Of a stretch of 40,650 nt of DNA, positions 33,923 through 40,650 are shown piece after piece. The position numbers and the translations under genes are program-made. Below the pieces are notes generated by a model. That model was not told where the DNA came from. It saw only the letters and a list, made by a program, of their open reading frames with translations, and did no database searches. The DNA lies in contig CAIWTI010000199.1 of NCBI GenBank assembly GCA_903915545.1, forward strand, positions 1 through 40,650, given 5' to 3'. Every line of letters starts with the position of its first letter. The first letter of the stretch is position 1. Origin of the DNA: an uncultured Actinomycetes bacterium. Its GTDB lineage: Bacteria; Actinomycetota; Thermoleophilia; Gaiellales; Gaiellaceae.

Positions 33923-35749
33923 ATGCCTGGGCCACGAGGAGCGTTCTCACCACGCGAAGACGTCGTACGTCCGGCCGATCCTGCGGTTCGGCGCGCGAAT
34001 CTCCGTCGTGTCGGCAAGCTCTTTCGCGCCTATTGGGGAAAGCTTGGCGTCGTTGCCGCGCTGATCGTCTTCTCGTCCGCGCTTGGTGTTGTGTCGCCGT
34101 TCCTGCTGCGGGCGATCCTGAACAACGCGTTCGATACGAAAACCCATCCCCCGTCGGTTCACGTGGGGCTGCTTTCGGCACTCGTCGGTGGGATGATCGC
34201 GATCTCGATCATCTCAAGCGTCATCGGCGTGATCCAGTCGTACATCTCGACGGAGGTCGGGCAGAGCGTCATGCACGACTTGCGCACCTCCGTGTATCGC
34301 CACCTCCAACGTCTGTCGCTCGCGTTCTTCACGAAGACGCGCACCGGCGAGGTGCAGAGCCGCATTGCGAACGACATTGGCGGCGTCGACAACGTGCTCA
34401 CCTCGACCGCGACATCGGTGATGTCCACGGTCACGACGGTGATCGCCACCGTGATTGCGATGTTCCTGCTCGATTGGCGCCTCTCTGTTGTCGCGCTCGG
34501 GTTGCTCCCGATCTTTGTTCTGATGGCCCGGAGAGTCGGTGCGCAGCGACGCAAGATCACGTCGGTGAGGCAGCAGTCGATGGCGGATATCGCCGCCCTC
34601 GTCCAGGAGTCGCTGTCGGTTTCGGGGATCTTGCTCGGCAAGACGATGGGCCGTTCGGCGGAGCTTGCTCAGCGCTTCGATGGCGAATCGCAGCGGCTTG
34701 CTCGCCTTGAGGTGCGTAGCCGGATGGCTGGGCGGTGGATGATGTCGTCGATCGGCATGGCGTTCGCGATCATGCCGGCCGCGATCTACTGGTTCGGCGG
34801 GTACGCCGACGCGCACGGGTTTGCGACGATTGACATCGGCACGCTCGTTGCCTTCACGACGCTGCAGACGCGCCTCTTCGCGCCTGTCGGCAGTCTCTTC
34901 AGCATCTCGATCGACGTGCAGAGCTCCCTTGCGCTCTTCGATCGTGTTTTCGAGTACCTCGACGAGCCGATCGACATCGAGGAGGGGTGGAAGAGTCTCG
35001 ACACCGTGCGCGGGGACGTGACATTCGAGAACGTCTGGTTCCGCTACGGCGACGGTGCCTGGGCCGTTTCGGGGATCGACCTGACGATCCCTGCGGGGAC
35101 AACAACAGCAATCGTCGGCGAGACGGGAGCGGGTAAGACGACACTCGGCTACCTCGTGTCGCGCCTCTATGACGTCACTGACGGCTCGCTCAAAGTCGAT
35201 GGAGTCGACCTGCGCGAGCTGACGTTCGATGCGCTCGCTGACACGATCGGCGTGGTGTCGCAGGAGACCTACCTTTTCAACGCGACGGTGCGTGAGAACC
35301 TCCGGTTCGCGAAGCCGAACGCGACCGACGAGGAGGTCGAGGAGGCCGCCAAGGCGGCGCAGATCCACGCGCTGATCTCATCGCTCCCTGAGGGCTACGA
35401 GACGAAGGTCGGCGAGCGTGGCTACCGGTTCTCGGGCGGCGAGAAGCAGCGGATCGCGATCGCACGCGCCATCCTGCGGAACCCGCCGATCCTCGTGCTC
35501 GATGAGGCAACGTCGGCTCTCGACACGCAGACCGAGCGCGCGGTGCAAGAGGCGCTTGCCGGGCTCGTCCGCGGACGGACGACGATCGCGATCGCGCATC
35601 GCCTGTCGACGATTCGGGAGGCCGATCAGATCGTCGTGCTCGACGGAGGACGCATCGCCGAACTCGGCTCGCATGACGAACTCGTTGCGCTCGGCGGCAA
35701 GTACGCCGCTCTCGTCGCGCGCGACGCTGACACCCTCAGCGCGGTCTAG
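33923..35749 (+). CDS. ABC exporter, fused permease-ATPase
   Basis: Six-TM region then GETGAGKTTLGYLVSRLYD, RFSGGEKQRIAIARAIL, LVLDEATSALD. Confidence 0.95.
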   Translation: MPGPRGAFSPREDVVRPADPAVRRANLRRVGKLFRAYWGKLGVVAALIVFSSALGVVSPFLLRAILNNAFDTKTHPPSVHVGLLSALVGGMIAISIISSVIGVIQSYISTEVGQSVMHDLRTSVYRHLQRLSLAFFTKTRTGEVQSRIANDIGGVDNVLTSTATSVMSTVTTVIATVIAMFLLDWRLSVVALGLLPIFVLMARRVGAQRRKITSVRQQSMADIAALVQESLSVSGILLGKTMGRSAELAQRFDGESQRLARLEVRSRMAGRWMMSSIGMAFAIMPAAIYWFGGYADAHGFATIDIGTLVAFTTLQTRLFAPVGSLFSISIDVQSSLALFDRVFEYLDEPIDIEEGWKSLDTVRGDVTFENVWFRYGDGAWAVSGIDLTIPAGTTTAIVGETGAGKTTLGYLVSRLYDVTDGSLKVDGVDLRELTFDALADTIGVVSQETYLFNATVRENLRFAKPNATDEEVEEAAKAAQIHALISSLPEGYETKVGERGYRFSGGEKQRIAIARAILRNPPILVLDEATSALDTQTERAVQEALAGLVRGRTTIAIAHRLSTIREADQIVVLDGGRIAELGSHDELVALGGKYAALVARDADTLSAV

Positions 35750-35758
35750 CGCACCGGT

Positions 35759-36136
35759 TTAGCAGGAGAGCTTCTTGCCGGTCTTAGCGTCGGCGCATGC
35801 GACACCGGTCGTTGACCAAGTGAAGCCGGAGATCGACCCGCCCTTCCCGGACTTGTAGGCGACCTTGACGTAGTAGATCCCAAGCTCCCGTGCCTTATCG
35901 ATCTTCCAATGCGCCTGGCAGGTCGCCTTCAGCGACGAGACGCTTGGCAGATGGCAGCGCACGGTGGTGAAGACCATGCCGGATACCTGCTTCCCGAGCT
36001 TCGCCTGAATCTGTGTCTTGAGCTCGCTCGCGAGGATCGACTCCTCGGCGCTCGGGCCGACGGCGTTTGCGGCTGAGGCGATCGGTGTGATCGCAAAGGT
36101 CAGCGTGAGAGCGGTGAGCAGGATCAGGCGGTGCAT
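35759..36136 (-). CDS. Small secreted protein, possibly DUF4333-like
   Basis: Signal peptide MHRLILLTALTLTFAITPIASAAN; cysteines in VRCHLP..KATCQAHW..GVACADAKTGKKLSC. Confidence 0.5.
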   Translation of the reverse strand: MHRLILLTALTLTFAITPIASAANAVGPSAEESILASELKTQIQAKLGKQVSGMVFTTVRCHLPSVSSLKATCQAHWKIDKARELGIYYVKVAYKSGKGGSISGFTWSTTGVACADAKTGKKLSC

Positions 36137-36291
36137 CGGATCTCCTTCGGCGAGACAGAGCGGACAGTCAAACCCGTCATTCGATGGTAGAGCGGGTCGA
36201 GCTCTTCAGGCGGTTTACGGCCGGATTCTTAAGTGATCTTCAGACGAACAACCCCGCAGTACGAGAAGTGGGGGTGTCATGGCGGCCGAAA

Positions 36292-37605
36292 ATGCACTAC
36301 GATCGCAGCGTGGCTGCCGTACCGGTCTACTCGGGGGCATTCGGCAAGGTTCAAGCCGAGCGTCTCCTATGGCGGGCAGGCTTTGGCGCTCGTGAGGGTG
36401 AGGCTGAGGCGCTTGCCAAGCTCGGCCTGAAGGCGGCGGTCGCTTCGCTCGTGCAGCCAGCCTCGACCGATCTCGTCGGCCCAGCCCCTGTTGACGAAAA
36501 AGGTCGGGCGATCGCGCCTGCCGATGCGTATGGCCACGATCACCTGTGGTTCCTCGACCGGATGATCCGCAGCAAGGCGCCGCTTGTCGAGCGGATGACG
36601 CTGATCTGGCACGACTGGTTTGCGACCTCGAACGCGGGTGTCGCCTCGCAACAGCTGATGCTCAATCAGAACCAGCTTTTTCGCCAGAACGCGCTCGGCT
36701 CGTTCGCCGACCTCTTGACAGGGGTCACGCAGGATCCGGCGATGCTCGTGTGGCTGAACGGGAACCAGAATGCGAAGGGGCGCCCGAACGAGAACTACGG
36801 GCGCGAGATGATGGAGCTCTTCACGCTCGGGGCCGATCGTGGTGCCTATACCGAGACCGACGTGCGCGAGCAGGCGCGGGCACTGACCGGCTGGACGGGC
36901 TCAGCGGCGAAGGGAGCGACGAGCTTCGTCTACAACGCGGCGCTGTACGACACGGGCACGAAGACGATCTTCGGCAAGTCGGGCGCCTACGCGTGGCAGG
37001 ACGCGGTGCAGCTCTGCCTCTCGCATTCGCTGCACCCCTCGTTCTTCGTGACGAAGCTCTGGAGCTACTTCGTGCCAACCGCCCCCGACGCCGCCACGCT
37101 CGCAGCGCTCCAGGATCTCTACGGCTCACGTCAGATCGCGCCCGTTGTCTCGGCGATCCTCCAGCATCCCGACTTCTACAACGGGCCGCGCATGACGAAG
37201 CCACCCGTCGTGTTCAATGCGGGTCTGATGCGCATGCGTGGGCTGTACGTCACCACATCGCAGTGGTGGTCGCTTGGCAAGTCTGCGGGCCAGCAGCTTT
37301 TCTACCCGCCTGACGTTTCCGGGTGGGACGATACGAAGTGGCTCGACACCGGCACGTTCCGTGCGCGGTGGTTCATCGCCACGCTCACCCAGGGTGGTGG
37401 AGCGCCGACCGACTCGCCTGCCGATCCCGCCAAGCTCGTGAAGCGCGCGCTCCAGTTTTGGGGGTATCCGACGCTCACCGATCGCACAACGTCGCTCGTC
37501 CTCGCGTTTGCGAAGGCGCAGCTCAAGCGGGGTAATGCACCTGCTCTTGTCGAGACCGCCCTCCGTCGGCTGATCGTCACGTCCCCCGACCTCCAGACCG
37601 TATGA
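36292..37605 (+). CDS. DUF1800 family protein
   Basis: AERLLWRAGFGAREGE..MTLIWHDWFATSN..NGNQNAKGRPNENYGREMMELFTLG..EQARALTGWT. Start codon uncertain. Confidence 0.88.
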   Translation: MHYDRSVAAVPVYSGAFGKVQAERLLWRAGFGAREGEAEALAKLGLKAAVASLVQPASTDLVGPAPVDEKGRAIAPADAYGHDHLWFLDRMIRSKAPLVERMTLIWHDWFATSNAGVASQQLMLNQNQLFRQNALGSFADLLTGVTQDPAMLVWLNGNQNAKGRPNENYGREMMELFTLGADRGAYTETDVREQARALTGWTGSAAKGATSFVYNAALYDTGTKTIFGKSGAYAWQDAVQLCLSHSLHPSFFVTKLWSYFVPTAPDAATLAALQDLYGSRQIAPVVSAILQHPDFYNGPRMTKPPVVFNAGLMRMRGLYVTTSQWWSLGKSAGQQLFYPPDVSGWDDTKWLDTGTFRARWFIATLTQGGGAPTDSPADPAKLVKRALQFWGYPTLTDRTTSLVLAFAKAQLKRGNAPALVETALRRLIVTSPDLQTV

Positions 37606-38987
37606 GCTGCGACGACTGCACCCGCAGCAATCTCCTTCGTCGCGCTGTCGCCGAAGCCGGGCGGGGACTTCCCGAGATCGAAGCGGGAATGCCGATTCCG
37701 GCAGGTACCGGTCTCTCGCGGCGGGAGTTTGTCTCGCGAACAGCCGGACTTGCCCTTGCGGTGTATGGCGGCGCACCACTCGTCGCCCAAGCGTTCGACG
37801 AGGGAATTGCGAATGCCGCGGAAGCAGCGGCCGCATCGGGACGCATTCTCGTTTCGGTCTTCCTGGCGGGCGGAATCGACTCCCTGTCGGTGCTCTTCCC
37901 CGCAGGCGAGTCGAACTACTACAGCCTTCGACCGACGCTCGCGCTTGGTCAGGGCACGGGGATCGCCTACACCGGCGACTCCCGCCTGCGTTGGAATTCC
38001 GCGGCTTCAGGACTGGCGACGCTCTACGGCGAGGGCAAGGTTTCGGTCCTGCCCGCCATCGGCTACGCGAACTCCGACCAGTCGCACTTCACCTCACGCC
38101 ACTACTGGGAGGTCGGGGCGACCGATCCGACGTTGCGCTCGGGGTGGCTCGGGCGGTTCCTCGACTACGCCGGAACGCCCGACAACCCGCTGCAGGGACT
38201 CTGTCTCGACACCGCGCTGCAGCCATCGCTTGCCACCACGAAGGTTCCTGTTGCAACGATTCAAGCCGCCGACCAGTACACGTTCTCGTACGCGGGGCTT
38301 CCGACCCATCCCCTCGAGAGCTCGATCTTCCAAGAGGCGGCAAATATCGGCGCCGCCCATGCCAAGGCGGCCACTGACCCGGGCCTGGGTGGTGCGGGCA
38401 AGATCGCATTGACTTCACACGAGCTCGCGTACAGCTTGAGTCCGTTCGGCTACGGCTTCAAAACACCGGTCGCCTATCCCGCGTCGAGCGACTCGTTCCC
38501 GCATCGCCTCGCGAGCCTCGCGGCGATGATCGCAGCCGGACTTCCACTGAAGGCCGTTTCAATTACCGCCCCTGGGTCGTACGACACGCACGCGACGCAG
38601 GCGTCGTCGCTCACGAAGAATCTGCAGTTGACCTCGGACTCGCTCCTCTCGTTCCAGCGCGATCTCGAATCGCGGGGTGTCGCCGATCGTGTGCTCGTGC
38701 ACGTCTGGTCGGAGTTCGGGCGGCGCGTTCAGGAGAACGGGTCGCAGGGCACCGACCATGGTTCGGCTGGACTGGGATTCCTGATCGGCACGCAGGTCAA
38801 TGGCAAGCAGCTCGGGGCCTATCCTGGTCTCACGGGCGGCGGTGTTAATAGCTCTGGCAACCTCAATCCGACCGCTGACTTCCGCGCGATCTACGCGTCG
38901 ATCTTCGAGCAGTGGTTTGGTGTCGACTCGAACCAGTTCCTGCCGAACGTGGGCGCGTTCGAGCGGCCCGTGCTGTTGAAGTCGTGA
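37602..38987 (+). CDS. DUF1501 family protein (Tat-type secreted)
   Basis: LSRREFVSRTAGLALAVYGGAP, VFLAGGIDSLSVLFP, HVWSEFGRRVQENGSQGTDHGSAG; ATGA overlap with DUF1800. Confidence 0.9.
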   Translation: MSCDDCTRSNLLRRAVAEAGRGLPEIEAGMPIPAGTGLSRREFVSRTAGLALAVYGGAPLVAQAFDEGIANAAEAAAASGRILVSVFLAGGIDSLSVLFPAGESNYYSLRPTLALGQGTGIAYTGDSRLRWNSAASGLATLYGEGKVSVLPAIGYANSDQSHFTSRHYWEVGATDPTLRSGWLGRFLDYAGTPDNPLQGLCLDTALQPSLATTKVPVATIQAADQYTFSYAGLPTHPLESSIFQEAANIGAAHAKAATDPGLGGAGKIALTSHELAYSLSPFGYGFKTPVAYPASSDSFPHRLASLAAMIAAGLPLKAVSITAPGSYDTHATQASSLTKNLQLTSDSLLSFQRDLESRGVADRVLVHVWSEFGRRVQENGSQGTDHGSAGLGFLIGTQVNGKQLGAYPGLTGGGVNSSGNLNPTADFRAIYASIFEQWFGVDSNQFLPNVGAFERPVLLKS

Positions 38988-39337
38988 GGATCGTCATCGC
39001 CGTAGCCCTGCTCGGGGTCATCGGTGTCTCAATGGCACGAGGCGCGAAGCCAGCACCGACCCGTCTTCAGGTGACAGCGAAGGAGTTCGCGTACGTCGTG
39101 TCGCGCCATTCAGTGAAGGCAGGGCCGGCGATTGTCGAGCTCGTGAACTTTGGTGAAGACCCCCACGACCTACACCTGCAGCGGCTCGGTGGCGGGCGGG
39201 TCTGGAAGACACCCGACGTGCTTCCAGGCGACCACTTCGACCTGGCTGTCACGCTCGTCAAAGGGCGCTACCGCCTTTGGTGCGCGATCGCTGATCATCG
39301 TGAGCGCGGCATGACGGCAATCCTGACCGTCACTTAA
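38984..39337 (+). CDS. Cupredoxin-like type-1 copper protein
   Basis: EDPHDLHLQ and LWCAIADHRERGM (C-x4-H-x4-M); signal/anchor N-terminus; GTGA overlap. Confidence 0.8.
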   Translation: MRIVIAVALLGVIGVSMARGAKPAPTRLQVTAKEFAYVVSRHSVKAGPAIVELVNFGEDPHDLHLQRLGGGRVWKTPDVLPGDHFDLAVTLVKGRYRLWCAIADHRERGMTAILTVT

Positions 39338-39345
39338 AAGGGAGC

Positions 39346-39388
39346 GCCGCCGACGGTCTCCAAGGTGCAGGAGACCGCCGACGGCGGC
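39346..39388 (-). terminator. GC-rich hairpin GCCGCC..CGGTCTCC-N8-GGAGACCG..GGCGGC
   Basis: Between convergent genes; minus-strand TTTT run at 39339-39336. Confidence 0.6.
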
Positions 39389-39406
39389 GGGGCCGGAGGA
39401 ACCGAC

Positions 39407-39994
39407 CTACATCAGGAAGGGCGTCACCGCGGCAGTCGCCTGCGCAGCGGTCAGCACCTTCGGCAGATCCGGGGCCGGCACGATCGCGCCGGAGCCGATG
39501 TTCGTGAGCACGCTCAGGTGGCGGGACTCGCACGCGCCGATCTCGGCAGCAACACCCTTCAGCTCATTGCTCTTGAGGGCCGTGACGGCGCCCATGTACG
39601 CGCCGACGAACGCGGTCTCGAGCGCCTCGCCGAGCATCCCGATGCTCTTGCGCGAAGCGAACGAGCCGGCCGGGTACTTGAACTTCAGACCCGACGGAGC
39701 GGCCGAACCAAGCACACCCTTGAGTGCGGCGTAGTGCGCCTTCTCGTTCTGGAGAGCGCCGACGAGATACGCAGCCTCGTCGCCCTTCAACTTCTTCGAC
39801 GCGATCGCCTGCGTGTAGAAGTCGATTGCGAGCAGCTCGGCCGTTGCGGCGAGCTTCGCGATGTCGGTGTCGCCCGTTGTCGATGCGCCAAACGCCGTGC
39901 CCTGTGCCAGCGAAAGCACCGAGCCGCCAGCGACGAGTGCGACGCCGCCCTTGAAGCCGCGAGAAAGGAACTGTGCGCGGGATGTCTCGATCAT
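39407..39994 (-). CDS. Ferritin-like domain secreted protein
   Basis: N-terminal export signal; AELLAIDFYTQAIASKKLKGDEAAYLVGALQNEKAHYAAL..EIGACESRHLSVL. Confidence 0.78.
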   Translation of the reverse strand: MIETSRAQFLSRGFKGGVALVAGGSVLSLAQGTAFGASTTGDTDIAKLAATAELLAIDFYTQAIASKKLKGDEAAYLVGALQNEKAHYAALKGVLGSAAPSGLKFKYPAGSFASRKSIGMLGEALETAFVGAYMGAVTALKSNELKGVAAEIGACESRHLSVLTNIGSGAIVPAPDLPKVLTAAQATAAVTPFLM

Positions 39995-40041
39995 GGTGGT
40001 GATTCCTCCTGTAGTGACGGTGTGCAGTGGTGTGGACTCGT

Positions 40042-40069
40042 CTCACCGGAGCTGCTTCAGCTTGGTGAG
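40042..40069. repeat. Interrupted palindrome CTCACCggAGCTG-ctt-CAGCTtGGTGAG
   Basis: Direct reading; ferritin-like/ECF sigma divergent intergenic region. Confidence 0.8.
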
Positions 40070-40098
40070 TCGGTGCGTATTCGTCGGGTTGGGGAATC

Positions 40099-40125
40099 CG
40101 GTTCGGTCCAAAAAAATCCGAACCG
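40099..40125. promoter_or_regulatory. 8-bp inverted repeat CGGTTCGG-tccaaaaaaat-CCGAACCG upstream of ECF sigma gene
   Basis: Direct reading; 11-nt A-rich spacer, about 30 nt before the sigma ATG. Operator role is inference. Confidence 0.6.
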
Positions 40126-40155
40126 ATCGGGGCACTGGCGCGAACAAGGAACGTC

Positions 40156-40650
40156 ATGTCGATCTCACGTCCTCGCCTGGTAGCTTCATCCCGACGCTCG
40201 GGAAGGACACGCACGCTGCCTCGCGATCTCGCTCACCTCTCAGACGAAGCCGTCGTCGCTCTCGCAGCGCGATCGGACGAGACGGCACTGGCCGAGCTGT
40301 ACGACCGCTATGGCCGTGCGGCGTACGCCCTTGCCCACCGTGTTCTGCGCGACGAGTCGCTTGCCGAGGATGCGGTGCAAGAGGCCTTCCTCGCTGTGTG
40401 GCGCGGCGCCCACCACTTCCTGCCCGAGAAGGCGAAGGCGAGCACCTGGATCCTGACGCTCGTCCATCGACGCGCGGTCGACCTCGTTCGCCGCGAACAG
40501 CGTCGGCGTACCGATCCGCTTGACGATCACGACGCTGCTACGCCTGACGGGTCGGCGGAGGACGTCGCATGGCTGCGCCTTGAACGGGAGCGCGTCCAGG
40601 CCGCGTTGAAGCAGCTCCCAGACCAACAACGTGAGGCGATCGAACTCGCC
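40156..40650 (+). CDS. ECF RNA polymerase sigma factor, truncated at window edge
   Basis: Not in ORF track (no stop in window). LSDEAVVALAARSDETALAELYDRYGRAAYALAHRVLRDESLAEDAVQEAFLAVWRGA..STWILTLVHRRAVDLVRRE..LKQLPDQQREAIELA. Confidence 0.9.
   Translation, partial: MSISRPRLVASSRRSGRTRTLPRDLAHLSDEAVVALAARSDETALAELYDRYGRAAYALAHRVLRDESLAEDAVQEAFLAVWRGAHHFLPEKAKASTWILTLVHRRAVDLVRREQRRRTDPLDDHDAATPDGSAEDVAWLRLERERVQAALKQLPDQQREAIELA

Noticed and set aside
34214-35368. 384-aa minus-strand ORF
   Set aside because: Antisense to the ABC exporter; shadow ORF.
1-40650. CRISPR arrays, tRNA/rRNA genes, transposases, prophage or classical defence genes
   Set aside because: Looked for by eye on both strands; no repeat-spacer array, tRNA-like fold or mobile/defence protein motif seen. 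A tRNAscan/minced/DefenseFinder run would be needed for certainty.

Overview
The window is 40.65 kb of high-GC DNA that looks chromosomal and actinobacterial. A Thermoleophilia-like source is my inference from gene content only. It is densely coded; I saw no tRNA, rRNA, CRISPR array, transposase or phage gene. Blocks in order: (1) glnII (type II glutamine synthetase, minus) with a promoter/leader/terminator arrangement upstream and an untracked PAT-like GNAT acetyltransferase start downstream, running off the left edge. (2) Small membrane-protein pair, a PdtaS/PdtaR-like HisKA_2 kinase and ANTAR regulator, a HesB-like protein, ClpS, an ABC-F ATPase and a CHASE3/HAMP sensor kinase. (3) Pentose-phosphate operon rpiB-tal-pgi-gnd-zwf-opcA. 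(4) Inositol-monophosphatase-like and amidase genes. (5) caa3-type oxidase ctaC-ctaD-ctaB plus a 51-aa membrane ORF. (6) GT39-like glycosyltransferase and FAD oxidoreductase. (7) A co-directional, translationally coupled extracytoplasmic copper/redox cluster (about 25.0-33.9 kb): Met/His-rich protein, three secreted proteins with His right after the predicted signal peptidase site (including YcnI and CopC-CopD), an internally duplicated His-rich lipoprotein, TPM-like protein, Sco1, TlpA and MauE. (8) ABC exporter, DUF1800-DUF1501-cupredoxin, ferritin-like protein and an ECF sigma factor running off the right edge. Best candidates for something new: the glnII leader attenuator with the linked GNAT gene, and the copper/His-brace cluster. 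All functional calls come from reading sequence motifs; no database search was run.
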